Assembly (NCBI GenBank): GCA_018968865.1
Contig: JAGWZP010000012.1
Span: forward strand, 1 to 19,664
DNA: 19,664 nucleotides
From: Patescibacteria group bacterium
GTDB lineage: Bacteria; Patescibacteria; Paceibacteria; UBA9973; UBA2103
Reading direction: 5' to 3'
Shown: positions 5,472 through 13,749 of the stretch, piece by piece
Layout of the letters: every line of letters begins with the position of its first letter
Position numbering within the stretch: position 1 is the stretch's first letter
Notes under the pieces: model-generated
The model's database searches: none
Told to the model about the DNA's origin: nothing
Seen by the model: only the letters and a program-made list of their open reading frames with translations
Position numbers and translations under genes: made by a program

Positions 5472-7269
5472 ACTCAGCCGACGATTGCACCATTTTCATA
5501 AAGACTTCTTCGGGGATGTTCACCTTCCCTCTGCCCCGCTCAAGCATCTTCTTCTTCCCGCGCTTCTGCTTATCGAGCAGTTTGTTCTTGCGCGAGACGT
5601 CGCCGCCGTAGAGGTAGCCGGTCACGTCCTTGCGCATCGCGGAGAGCGATCGCGAGGCGATGATGCGCCCGAGCGCCCTTCCCTGGATCTTCGTGACGAA
5701 AAGCTGTTTCGGCAGGAGCCCGTGGAGCTTCTCCACCATTTTCTCAGCTTCTTCCTCCACGCGCCGCCGCGCGACCACCCGCGCAAAGGCGGCCACCGGC
5801 TCGTCCGCGACCAGCACGTCCAGCCGCACGACGTCCGCTTCCCGTTCGGGGAGAATTTCGTACGACAGCGATGCGTAGCCCGAAGAAATGTTCTTCAGCT
5901 TATCGAAAAAGCCCCGCATGAGCTCGCGAAGCGGCATTTCAATCGTCATCTCGATGCGGCCGTCCCCGAACGTCTCCGTCCCGAGCGTCTGCGCTTCGTG
6001 GTCGTAGAGCATTTGGACAAGCGCGCTCACCGTCTCTGGCGGCGTAATGATAATGACTTTCGCCCACGGCTCTTCAATCTTCATAATGTCGCCGTACTCC
6101 GGGAATTTCGCCGGCGTGTAGATAGTTTCGCGGACGCCGTTCGTCTTCGTGACCACGTAGGAAATGGTCGGGATGGTAACGATGAGCGAAAGGTTGAATT
6201 CGCGCCGAAGGCGCTCCGTGATGATCTCAAGATGAAGGAGACCGAGGAACCCGCAGCGGAATCCCCGCCCGAGGACGCCCGAAGACTCTTCTTCAAACGA
6301 GAGCGAGGAATCCGAGAGGCGCAGGCGCTCAAGCGACTTCCGCAACAGCGGCAAATCGTCCTGGCCTTCTGGATAGACCGATGCCCACACGACCGGCCGC
6401 ACCCGCTCATAGCCCGGAAGCGCCGGAAGCGAACCCTTCGCCGCGCCGATGGTGTCGCCGACCGCGACCACGCCCGGCTCCTTGATGCCCGTCACAATGT
6501 AGCCGATCTCGCCGGCGGAAAGCGAATCGGCGGGCGTTTCTCCCGGCGTGAAAATGCCGGTTTCAAGCGCAATAAATTCTTTCCCTGCCGCATGGAAGCG
6601 GAGCGGCTGGCCCTTCTTGAACGTGCCGTCAAACACGCGCAGATACACGGCGACGCCGCGATGCGTGGAATACGAAAAATCGAAAATAAGACCGCGCGGC
6701 TCGATGCCTGACGCCGGTGATGAGTCATGCGGCGGCGGCACGCGCTGTACGATCGCTTCGAGGAGCTCGTCGACGCCTTGCCCCGTCTTCCCCGATATGG
6801 CGAGCACCTCGTCGGGCGGGACGCGCACCAGTTTCGCGAGTTCAGCCGTCACTTCAGCAACGCGCGCCGCCGGAGAATCTATTTTTGAAATGACGGGAAT
6901 GATAGTACATCCCTGCGCCTCGGCCATTGCGAGTGTCGTTAAGGTTTGCGCCTGCACGCCTTGCGTCGAGTCGACCAACAGAAGCACGCCTTCCACCGCA
7001 TGGAGCGCGCGCGAGACTTCATACGAAAAATCGATGTGCCCGGGCGTATCGATGAGGTTCAGGGTGTAATCGCGGTACCGCATGCGCACCGGCTGCATCT
7101 TGATAGTGATGCCGCGCTCGCGTTCGAGATCCATGCGGTCCAATACCTGGTCGCGCATGAGGCGCTCCGGAATGGCGCCCGTGCGCTCCAAGAGGCGGTC
7201 GGCCAAGGTCGACTTCCCGTGATCGACATGCGCGATAATGGAAAAATTGCGGATGAGACGCTGGTTCAC
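5470..7269 (-). CDS. lepA: Elongation factor 4 (LepA), translation GTPase
   Basis: A 599-residue ribosome-associated GTPase that acts on stalled or misassembled ribosomes. Domains follow EF-G order: the GTPase domain with AHVDHGKST (P-loop, residues 13-21), RGITI (switch I), DTPGH (G3) and the G4 region; domain II (about 190-280); domain III; the EF-G-V-like domain; and the LepA-specific C-terminal domain from GRALGRIIASR to KRMLERGRGKVNIPEEVF-like residues. The start is GTG at 7269, overlapping the murJ stop by 4 nt (GTGA), so the two genes are translationally coupled. One oddity: the G4 motif reads SKID instead of NKID. Length and the rest of the protein are normal. Confidence 0.97.
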   Translation of the reverse strand: MNQRLIRNFSIIAHVDHGKSTLADRLLERTGAIPERLMRDQVLDRMDLERERGITIKMQPVRMRYRDYTLNLIDTPGHIDFSYEVSRALHAVEGVLLLVDSTQGVQAQTLTTLAMAEAQGCTIIPVISKIDSPAARVAEVTAELAKLVRVPPDEVLAISGKTGQGVDELLEAIVQRVPPPHDSSPASGIEPRGLIFDFSYSTHRGVAVYLRVFDGTFKKGQPLRFHAAGKEFIALETGIFTPGETPADSLSAGEIGYIVTGIKEPGVVAVGDTIGAAKGSLPALPGYERVRPVVWASVYPEGQDDLPLLRKSLERLRLSDSSLSFEEESSGVLGRGFRCGFLGLLHLEIITERLRREFNLSLIVTIPTISYVVTKTNGVRETIYTPAKFPEYGDIMKIEEPWAKVIIITPPETVSALVQMLYDHEAQTLGTETFGDGRIEMTIEMPLRELMRGFFDKLKNISSGYASLSYEILPEREADVVRLDVLVADEPVAAFARVVARRRVEEEAEKMVEKLHGLLPKQLFVTKIQGRALGRIIASRSLSAMRKDVTGYLYGGDVSRKNKLLDKQKRGKKKMLERGRGKVNIPEEVFMKMVQSSAE

Positions 7270-8969
7270 GGTTGTATCGGCTCTTCGGCGGAAGGAGCGA
7301 GCACGCCCGAGCGGCTGCTCGGGACGCGAATGAGCTTCGCGAGCGCGCCGGCAACGATCAGGAATTCTTCATTCTCAACGAAATACAGCGCGAGCGCAGA
7401 AGCAATGAGTCCGACGACGCCCGCGAGAAGTCCTTGGATAAAGACGGCCATCAGGGTCGTGAGAGGAGCGATGCCGCCTTCAAGTACGAGCGTGCCGTAC
7501 GCCGCCGCGCCGCCGGCAAGCGCGGCAAGGGAACCGTCGACAAGCGGGCGAGAAAGCATTCGCGAGAGCCCGGGAGACACGCTCCGGAGCGCGAGCAGGG
7601 AGAGCAGGACGAGAAAGACCTGTCCGAGGGTCGCGGCGAGCGCAACAAGCAGGATGCTCGTACCATGCACATCACCGACTTTCAGGAAATCCGCGAGCGA
7701 TGTGGGCAATCCCGAAGCCGGGAGCGCGAGGAAGGCGACCGCGAATAAGACGGTCAGCGCGCCTCCGGCCACTTGATACGCGAGCGGCCGCCAGGACTGG
7801 TGCACTGCGTATAAGGCGCGCGAAAAAAGGAGCACGAGCCCTTGGGCGACGAGGCCGACCGTGAGAACGGCAAGAAGTGCGGCAGTCAGGCGCGTCGCGT
7901 TCCAGTCGAACGCACCGGTGCCGAGGATCACGCGCACGATGTGCGCGCGAAGCACGACGATGAGTCCCAAGGACACGACTGACCAGAGAATGACGTGCCG
8001 TGCGCTTGCGGAGAGGATGCCCGTGAATTCTTCCCTTCGGGCGAGCGCGGATGCCTCGGAGAGCGCGGGGAACGCCGCAACAGCGTACGATGAACCGATG
8101 AGCGCAAGCGGGACCGCTTCAAGGTTCCCCGCGAACGTGAAGACGGAAATCGCTCCCGTGCCGACCCTCGATGCGAGCGCCGTAAGGACGAGCGCCGTCA
8201 CCGAGCCCATGCCGAGCGCGAGCGAGCGCGGAACGGAATCCCGTACGACCGACGCCATCACCGCAAACGTGGGTATCCGGAAGCGCGGCAGCACGCCCGC
8301 CTCGATCACTACCGGAATATTCACCGCTAGGTACGCGACCGCACCGACAACAACGCCCCAGCCGATGCCCGGCAATCCCCAGAGCGGATAGAGGACCACG
8401 GTGCCGAGAATGATGCCCAGATTGTAGAGCACCGGAGAGAGCGCAAAGAGCGTAAAACGCCGATGCACCTGCGTCACGCTTCCAAGAACGCCGGAGAGGC
8501 CCAAGAGGATGGGCTGGAGGAGGAGAATGCGCGCCAAAAATACGAATTCATTTTGATACGACGAGGCAATGAGGTTCGGATAGAGAAGCGCGAGGAACTG
8601 CGGCATGAAGACCGCGAGCACCACGCAGATGAATCCGCCGACGGCGAAGAGGAATGACGCCGATTCGGAGAGCAGTCGCCGCGTCGCTTCCCTACCCATG
8701 CCCGTGATGCGCGGAATGAGCACGTACGCGCTCACGAGCGAAGAAACCAGAGCAAAGACGAGGTCCGGCACGCGGAATGCCGCGTAATAGAGGTCGAGCA
8801 CCTGTCCGGCGCCGAACGTATGCGCGAACGTCCGGTCGCGTAGGAGGGCGAGAGCCTGCGAGGCGAGGGTCAGTGCGGCAAGCAGGTACGCGGCCTGATG
8901 CAGGCCGCGTACGGGGCGGGCGAGTGCGCGCATTGGCCCGCCGATGCGCTCGAGAATTCGTTGCACCAT
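7266..8969 (-). CDS. murJ: Lipid II flippase MurJ (MviN family)
   Basis: A polytopic inner-membrane protein of 567 residues with about 14 transmembrane helices; the MurJ family flips the peptidoglycan precursor lipid II outward. The family N-terminus is clear: ASQALALLRDRTFAHTFGAGQVLDLYYAAFRVPD (about residues 32-65), including the R-D-R and G-A-G elements, followed by repeated helix pairs. The start is ATG 8969, 6 nt after the -10-like TACTAT; further in-frame ATGs upstream lie in or before that box. The stop overlaps the lepA start. The C-terminal tail after the last helix is short and polar. Confidence 0.94.
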   Translation of the reverse strand: MVQRILERIGGPMRALARPVRGLHQAAYLLAALTLASQALALLRDRTFAHTFGAGQVLDLYYAAFRVPDLVFALVSSLVSAYVLIPRITGMGREATRRLLSESASFLFAVGGFICVVLAVFMPQFLALLYPNLIASSYQNEFVFLARILLLQPILLGLSGVLGSVTQVHRRFTLFALSPVLYNLGIILGTVVLYPLWGLPGIGWGVVVGAVAYLAVNIPVVIEAGVLPRFRIPTFAVMASVVRDSVPRSLALGMGSVTALVLTALASRVGTGAISVFTFAGNLEAVPLALIGSSYAVAAFPALSEASALARREEFTGILSASARHVILWSVVSLGLIVVLRAHIVRVILGTGAFDWNATRLTAALLAVLTVGLVAQGLVLLFSRALYAVHQSWRPLAYQVAGGALTVLFAVAFLALPASGLPTSLADFLKVGDVHGTSILLVALAATLGQVFLVLLSLLALRSVSPGLSRMLSRPLVDGSLAALAGGAAAYGTLVLEGGIAPLTTLMAVFIQGLLAGVVGLIASALALYFVENEEFLIVAGALAKLIRVPSSRSGVLAPSAEEPIQP

Positions 8970-8975
8970 CGCCTT

Positions 8976-8981
8976 ATAGTA
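8976..8981 (-). promoter_or_regulatory. -10-like box of the murJ-lepA operon
   Basis: TACTAT on the minus strand, 6 nt before ATG 8969, the same spacing as at other leaderless starts in this window. It lies 15 nt beyond the terminator of the upstream gene. Confidence 0.4.
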
Positions 8982-8996
8982 CCTTACGGCTTCCAA

Positions 8997-9034
8997 AATA
9001 GAAAAAGGACGCCCGCAGGCGTCCTTTTTCTATT
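8997..9034 (-). terminator. Intrinsic terminator of the O-antigen-ligase/TPR gene
   Basis: A perfect 17-bp stem (8997-9013 with 9018-9034), loop CGCA, with GGACGCC/GGCGTCC at the tip and A5/T5 runs in the arms, working in both directions. It lies 12 nt past the stop of the 796-residue gene and just ahead of murJ. Confidence 0.9.
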
Positions 9035-9046
9035 CTCCGTTCACTA

Positions 9047-11437
9047 TTACTTGGTGGTGGCGGCGGGCGCCGGAGTGACCGGTGCCGGGGTGACCGTGAG
9101 AAGGTTCGCCGGGAACGGATTCTTACCCGCCTTGAGGGCTTCAAGCTGTGTTGCAACGGCTTTCGCATTGTCAGCCGACATGTCTGCAATCGCCTGCATC
9201 TGCGCGAGCGCATTCGTCATGTCGCCTTGTTTCGCGTACACCGCCGAGAGGAAGTAGCGCGCGTTCGCGAATTGCGGATTCGCCGCAACCGCCGCCGAAA
9301 GCGCGAGCGCGGAATTCGCGTAATCCCCCGTCGCCGCGTACAGGATGCCGACCTGGAACAATATGTTCGGGTCGTTCGGCGTGAAGTAGGCCGCTGCGAG
9401 CGCCGAGGCGAGCGCATCCTTCACGTTGCCGTCCTGCACTTCGAGCTGCGAGAGGAGGAAGATAGCCGCCGTGTAGTCCTGCTTGAGCGCGATGGCGGCT
9501 TTCAGGTCATCCTGCGCAGTCTTCGTATCCTTGTTCGCGATATCGAGCTGGGCGAGGATATACGGTATCTGCGGATTCGTCGGATTCAGCGCTTCAGCTT
9601 TCTTATATGCGGTCTTGGCGCTGTCATAGGCGCCCGTGACGCCGAGCGGCACCGCTTGCGCATAGAGATTCCCGAGCGCGAGCCATCCTTGGTAGTCGGA
9701 CGGGTCAAGATTTGTGGCGGTTAAAGCGGCATTGATGCCGGCGGAGAGCGCCGTTTGGTAGGCTTTCTGCGCCGTAGTTTTGTCCATGGTCGAAGAGGCC
9801 ACTATCTGGCCGAGCCGCGCGTTCGCAATGCCCGCCTGCACCTGATAGGCGGCGGCGGAAGGCGCGAATGAGATGGAACTCTGCGCCGCCTGATCCGCCT
9901 GGTCGAGATTACCCGCGGAGAATGCAGTCGTCGCATTCGCGAATTGCGTCGCCGCGATGTAGTGCCCGACGAGCGTATACGCGGCTACGACCGACGAGAG
10001 CAGGAGGATGGTCAGCGAGAACACGATGATGAAACCGAGCCGCGGACTACGCGAGAAGATGACCCCCCATTGCTCGCCCCGCGCGGCGTACCGCATCGTC
10101 GAGGTGAAGAGCCCCGCGAAGATGAAGGCGAGCGCGATGAGCACCGTGCTCGGCAAATCAAATATCGTTGTCGTGAAGAGATACACCGCGCCGATGAACG
10201 AGACTATCGAGACGTACCGGACGAACGAATCCTCGGGTGTGCGCAGGATAAGCATGCGAAGCCCCAGCACGATGAACATGCCGAGGAATGCGAGCCATGC
10301 GAGAGCCCCTATGATGCCGGTCGTCACGAGCGACGTCGGGATGAAGCCGATGCCGGAGTTGAAGTCGATATTCCAGAAGATGGTCGAATTGAGCGACGCG
10401 TCACGGTACTTGAGCCATTCCACGCCGAACGTGCCCGGACCCGAGCCGAAGAGCGGCGACGCGCTATAGGCCCTCTGCGCGACCGAGAAGGTCGATTGCC
10501 AGGAAGGGCGGATATTGAGGATATTCACATGAAGTGCATTTGCAAGCGCGCCGCCGAGCGTCCCGCCGATAAGGAAGAACAGCGAGATGGCGAGGACCGC
10601 AAGCGGCAGGACGAGCGAACGATTCCCCTCATCCGTTTCGAGAGGAGATTCGTCGAGGACGACCGCTTCATCGAGGTCGGTATCGGCCGTCTTTGAGCCG
10701 CGCTGCATGACCGACTCAACGAAGAGGCCGAGCGAAATGAGCGCGAGGAGTATCCACACCAGCGAGGAGTTCGCCACGGCCAGCAGGAAGATCGCCGCAA
10801 CGCCGCTCACAAGCAGCAGGCGGCGCGTGCGTCTCGAAAGTTCGAGAAAGCGGAACGTGATGAGGATCGTGGCAACGCCGAGCCCGAGCAGGGTCGCAAG
10901 GTCGCTGAAGGAGCCGACGATTGAGAACGCCGGCGAAATGGTGTTCGGGGCGAATTGTCCGACGATGATGACGAGTACCTGGAAAAGAGCGATGACGCCG
11001 AATACGTACGCGACGGCGCGCAGGAACGAATAATAGTGTTCGGGACGGCGGAGTACGAGCGCCGCAAGCGTGCCGAGCACCGCCACGATAAGCATGAGAC
11101 CGAGCGTATCCGGTTCAAGCGCCGTTCCCCACAGGGCGTTCATGAACGATACGCCTGAAAATGCGGCCGAGAGTACATACGCGACGACCGGCAGCCAGAT
11201 CGCACCGATAAGAACCGACGGCGGGAAAATAACATTGCCCCGACCGAGACGGGCGAGGATGTAGAGCGCGAGCGTGATGATCGCTCCCGCGGCAAGTAGG
11301 AAGGTCTTGGTCGTTGATGACGGCACTGCCGCAGATGGCAAAAATATGAGCAGAGCTGCGACAAGAGTAACGAAGAGCGCCCAGATGCTAATAGTGTCGA
11401 GAGAACGGCGACGAGGTGCTGCTGATTGTGGAGGCAT
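9047..11437 (-). CDS. O-antigen ligase-like (Wzy/WaaL-type) membrane protein with TPR repeats
   Basis: 796 residues. Residues about 15-490 form 11-13 transmembrane helices with a large extracytoplasmic loop around GSGPGTFGVEWLKYRD (about 335-350), the layout of Wzy_C/O-antigen ligase enzymes that join or polymerise surface glycans. Residues about 510-770 contain tandem tetratricopeptide repeats, recognisable as repeated A-x-x-x-A-x-x-x-x-P units (AAQSSISFAP, AYKKAEALNP, ALAAAYFTPN, ALSAAVAANP). The end is Pro/Ala/Thr-rich. Such fusions are common in CPR genomes and are usually annotated only generally; the polysaccharide substrate is unknown. The start is ATG 11437; its leader (about 40 nt) follows a TATACT box and can form a GTTATTA/TAATAAC hairpin (11455-11461 with 11470-11476). 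Confidence 0.85.
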   Translation of the reverse strand: MPPQSAAPRRRSLDTISIWALFVTLVAALLIFLPSAAVPSSTTKTFLLAAGAIITLALYILARLGRGNVIFPPSVLIGAIWLPVVAYVLSAAFSGVSFMNALWGTALEPDTLGLMLIVAVLGTLAALVLRRPEHYYSFLRAVAYVFGVIALFQVLVIIVGQFAPNTISPAFSIVGSFSDLATLLGLGVATILITFRFLELSRRTRRLLLVSGVAAIFLLAVANSSLVWILLALISLGLFVESVMQRGSKTADTDLDEAVVLDESPLETDEGNRSLVLPLAVLAISLFFLIGGTLGGALANALHVNILNIRPSWQSTFSVAQRAYSASPLFGSGPGTFGVEWLKYRDASLNSTIFWNIDFNSGIGFIPTSLVTTGIIGALAWLAFLGMFIVLGLRMLILRTPEDSFVRYVSIVSFIGAVYLFTTTIFDLPSTVLIALAFIFAGLFTSTMRYAARGEQWGVIFSRSPRLGFIIVFSLTILLLSSVVAAYTLVGHYIAATQFANATTAFSAGNLDQADQAAQSSISFAPSAAAYQVQAGIANARLGQIVASSTMDKTTAQKAYQTALSAGINAALTATNLDPSDYQGWLALGNLYAQAVPLGVTGAYDSAKTAYKKAEALNPTNPQIPYILAQLDIANKDTKTAQDDLKAAIALKQDYTAAIFLLSQLEVQDGNVKDALASALAAAYFTPNDPNILFQVGILYAATGDYANSALALSAAVAANPQFANARYFLSAVYAKQGDMTNALAQMQAIADMSADNAKAVATQLEALKAGKNPFPANLLTVTPAPVTPAPAATTK

Positions 11438-11480
11438 GGTAAATTCGGTTGGTTGTTATTATTCAGTGGTAATAACGCCC

Positions 11481-11486
11481 AGTATA
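11481..11486 (-). promoter_or_regulatory. -10 box (TATACT) of the O-antigen-ligase/TPR gene
   Basis: TATACT on the minus strand, 43 nt upstream of ATG 11437. The 7-bp leader hairpin starts about five bases downstream of it. No -35 box was recognised. Confidence 0.45.
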
Positions 11487-11529
11487 TCCTGCTCATCCAT
11501 TCGACAAGTGTTTATCCCCACAATCTCCG

Positions 11530-11585
11530 CAAGGTGTCACCTTACTTTATTTTTAATTTCCTTGACTCCGTAAGGTGACACCTTG
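11530..11585. repeat. REP-like inverted repeat upstream of the transposase
   Basis: CAAGGTGTCACCTTAC (11530-11545) and its exact complement (11570-11585) flank 24 AT-rich nt. Each arm contains a 13-bp palindrome AAGGTG-N-CACCTT. Paired palindromes next to a RAYT transposase are the usual REP/BIME arrangement. The right arm abuts the transposase promoter. Confidence 0.8.
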
Positions 11586-11591
11586 TACAAT
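11586..11591 (+). promoter_or_regulatory. -10 box (TACAAT) of the transposase gene
   Basis: TACAAT starts at the base after the right REP arm and ends 7 nt before ATG 11599, again the leaderless spacing. Confidence 0.45.
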
Positions 11592-11598
11592 TGAAGGA

Positions 11599-12270
11599 AT
11601 GACGAGGAGAAATGAACCGTTTGTCGTCGGCGAGTGGTATCATTGCTACAATCGCAGCATTGAAAAGCGCATCACATTTGAAGACGCCCGGGATTACCAC
11701 CGCTTTCTTGAGCTCCTTTATTTGGCAAACGACCAGTCCCCTCTTCGGCGTGACGATATAGGTACACGCAAATTTGAAGAGGTGCTACGTATCCCCCGCG
11801 GCAAAAAACTGGTCGCCATTGGGGCGTTCTGCCTGATGCCCAACCACTTCCATGTGGTGCTGAAAGAGGTCTCGGAGGGAGGCATTACCACATTTATGCG
11901 GAAGATCGGAACGGCATATACCCTCTATTTCAACTCGCGGCACGAGCGCATGGGCAATCTGTTCCTCAAGCCATTCCAATCCCGCCCGGTCTCGGCAAGC
12001 CACCCTCTCCAGCACCTGGTGAGCTATGTGCACTGCAATCCGGTAGCGCTTTCCGAGCCGAGCTGGAAAACGAGCCATGTGGTGGATCCCCAATTCCTAG
12101 GGGAACGCATAGCGGCCTACCCCTATTCGAGTTTGAGCTCCCATACCGGCGCGCAGACGCCGACCAGAGCTATCTTGGACGGGGAAATATTCTCTCTAGC
12201 GCGCACGGTGCCGATACAAAAAATGTTGCGGGAGGCGCGGCAGTATTGCGCTGATGCCGACATGCCCTAA
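11599..12270 (+). CDS. REP-associated tyrosine transposase (IS200-like Y1/HUH)
   Basis: A 223-residue single-strand-DNA transposase/nuclease. The HUH metal motif is HFH at residues 83-85 within CLMPNHFHVVLKE, and the catalytic tyrosine is Tyr143 in LVSYVHCNPVA, the typical RAYT order. An R-x-E-x-x-G-N-L-F-x-x-x-F segment (RHERMGNLFLKPF) is also family-typical. RAYTs recognise palindromic REP hairpins in single-stranded DNA; the repeat at 11530-11585 is the likely substrate. I start at ATG 11599 (MTRRNEPF), as the longer frame begins inside the repeat. The gene is apparently intact. Confidence 0.92.
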   Translation: MTRRNEPFVVGEWYHCYNRSIEKRITFEDARDYHRFLELLYLANDQSPLRRDDIGTRKFEEVLRIPRGKKLVAIGAFCLMPNHFHVVLKEVSEGGITTFMRKIGTAYTLYFNSRHERMGNLFLKPFQSRPVSASHPLQHLVSYVHCNPVALSEPSWKTSHVVDPQFLGERIAAYPYSSLSSHTGAQTPTRAILDGEIFSLARTVPIQKMLREARQYCADADMP

Positions 12271-12287
12271 CTTGCGCCTATAAAGTG

Positions 12288-12296
12288 TGATATAAT
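12288..12296 (+). promoter_or_regulatory. Extended -10 promoter of rnpB
   Basis: TGATATAAT is a perfect extended -10 box, 6 nt before the predicted 5' end of the RNase P RNA, and lies 17 nt after the transposase stop. Confidence 0.75.
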
Positions 12297-12302
12297 CCGT
12301 AC

Positions 12303-12631
12303 GGACCAAGCCAGACGACCGCTCCGGGAGCAATCCCGGGGAGGAAAGTCCGAACATGCTCCCGCTGTGGCGGGAAATAGGTAGCGGGTAACGCCCGTCG
12401 TCCGCAAGGATAGAGGTGCCTACAGAGACGCTTCCGACGAAAGGAAGGAAGCGTCCCGCCGGTGGCGGGACGAGCTCCCGGGCAACCGGAGAGGTGCAAC
12501 GAATAAATCCTTACCCGCATGCAAGGCCGTGCCCTACGAGCAATCGAAGGGAGTGCCGCTCGAGCCGGTCAGCAATGACCGGCCCAGATAAATGGTCGTC
12601 CGCGACAGAATTCGGCTTACCGGCTCGGTCC
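12303..12631 (+). ncRNA. rnpB: RNase P RNA (bacterial class A type)
   Basis: The catalytic RNA that matures tRNA 5' ends. Conserved blocks include GAGGAAAGTCCGAACA (12341-12356, CR-I and P4 5' side) and ACAGAATTCGGCTTACCGG near the 3' end. The ends pair as P1 (GGACC..AGCC with GGCT..GGTCC, 12303 and 12631). Internal helices such as CGGTCAGCAATGACCG are also visible. The length is about 329 nt. Both ends are set by P1 pairing and the promoter and could be off by a few bases. Confidence 0.95.
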
Positions 12632-12634
12632 AAC

Positions 12635-12676
12635 GAAATGAGACAACCCACGCTCCTGCGTGGGTTGTCTCATTTC
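12635..12676. terminator. Shared bidirectional hairpin between rnpB and the reverse transcriptase gene
   Basis: A perfect 19-bp stem (12635-12653 with 12658-12676), loop TCCT. It sits 3 nt after rnpB on the + strand and contains the RT stop codon (12670-12672) on the - strand. The T-tract after it is poor (TTACTCTTCTT), so termination strength is uncertain. Confidence 0.75.
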
Positions 12677-13749
12677 TTACTCTTCTTCGGAATTAATTTA
12701 GAAAGTTTGTATGCGTTCCCATGACCCAACATGCCGCGATATGACATAAGCGTTGCCTCTCCCGGATTCCCGTTCAGCGCCTTTAACATCCGCCGCTTCG
12801 TACTCGTCCGTAGCACACGATGGTCAGAAAAGTGTACCCAGCCGAGGAAATCCACGCCCGATGCGAGCGTTGTCAGAAAGACTTTCTTCGGATGCATTTC
12901 GAGCTTCAGTTTGTCGCGCAAAAACACTACCATATATCGTAGTGTTTTTAGAAGATAATCCCTGTCGCGCGAGAGAACGACGAAGTCGTCGGCATAGCGG
13001 ATGTAGTATCGGGCTTTGAGCTTATGCTTTACAAATTGGTCAAACTCGTTCATGTAGATGTTCACTAGTAATTGGCTTGTGAGATTGCCGAGCGGGAGAC
13101 CCTTCCCCGCGGTACCGGAATTGAAACTGCCGACGATGTTTGCGACAAGTGCGCAGACACGCCCGTCGGGAATGTACGCACTGACGATTTCTAACAACAC
13201 TTGCTGGTCAATGGACGCGAAGAATTTTTTCACATCACATTTCAATATCCAGCAGGTGCGCGTGTCATTCTGCGAGACCTGCCGCGCAAAAGCATGAAAG
13301 CGATTCATCGCCCGGTGCGTACCCTTGTCTAAGCGGCAGGAATACGAGTCTGCGATAAATGTGCGGCCAAAGAATGGATAGAGTGCTCGATAGAGCGCAT
13401 GATGCACGAGCCGGTCACGCACACTCGCTTTGTGGATATCGCGCGGCTTCGGGTCGCTGATTCTGAAGTAATGATAGCCACCGTGGCGATAGGTGCCGTT
13501 TCCTAAATCGCGGTGCAACGCCAAAACATTCGTCATCAAGTAGCGCCCAAATTCCTGCACGTCAGTACGCTTGCGCTTCCCTTTTATAAATTCTCGCCAT
13601 GCGAAGAGTAAGTTCTCGACCGAGATGATATTCTTGTATGCAAGACTCCATGAGTAACCCCCCCCCGACAGCTTCTCCCGGTGCTTGAACGTTTGAAAAC
13701 TGCATATGTGCTTTGGTATGGATACTACCAGACACTGCCGAAAGAACAC
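12670..13749 (-). CDS. DGR reverse transcriptase
   Basis: It makes the adenine-mutagenised cDNA of the template repeat that overwrites the variable repeat (mutagenic homing). The open frame has 359 codons. RT motifs: CDVKKFFASID (about 171-181, first catalytic Asp), GLPLGNLTSQ (217-226), which contains the G-x-x-x-S-Q signature typical of DGR RTs, YIRYADDFVVL (249-259, catalytic YADD), HPKKVF and FLGW. No maturase or endonuclease domain follows, which argues against a group II intron. The start is doubtful. The open frame uses GTG 13749, upstream of the likely transcription start set by TATAAC (13751-13756). ATG 13705 would fit the promoter, but its frame joins only if the run of nine G is eight. 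The 5' end overlaps the divergent avd gene. Confidence 0.93.
   Translation of the reverse strand: MFFRQCLVVSIPKHICSFQTFKHREKLSGGGYSWSLAYKNIISVENLLFAWREFIKGKRKRTDVQEFGRYLMTNVLALHRDLGNGTYRHGGYHYFRISDPKPRDIHKASVRDRLVHHALYRALYPFFGRTFIADSYSCRLDKGTHRAMNRFHAFARQVSQNDTRTCWILKCDVKKFFASIDQQVLLEIVSAYIPDGRVCALVANIVGSFNSGTAGKGLPLGNLTSQLLVNIYMNEFDQFVKHKLKARYYIRYADDFVVLSRDRDYLLKTLRYMVVFLRDKLKLEMHPKKVFLTTLASGVDFLGWVHFSDHRVLRTSTKRRMLKALNGNPGEATLMSYRGMLGHGNAYKLSKLIPKKSKK
13626..13634 (+). promoter_or_regulatory. Possible extended -10 promoter of avd
   Basis: TGATATTCT on the + strand, inside the RT reading frame. It ends 15 nt before ATG 13650, the start that avd would have if the C-tract were one base shorter. 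Confidence 0.4.
13658..13666. repeat. Run of nine C in the avd/RT 5' overlap
   Basis: Nine consecutive C on the + strand (G on the -). With eight, ATG 13650 reads MSNPPRQLLPVLERLK straight into avd, and ATG 13705 on the minus strand reads MQFSNVQAPGEAVGGGYSW into the RT. With nine, both are out of frame. Confidence 0.9.

Noticed and set aside
5485..6711. 408-codon + strand frame within lepA
   Set aside because: High-GC antisense shadow with Arg/His-rich composition; lepA on the minus strand is unambiguous.
12670..13749. Retron or group II intron reverse transcriptase
   Set aside because: No maturase or HNH domain, no intron RNA or msr/msd signature, and a TR/VR pair with A-specific differences is present next to it.
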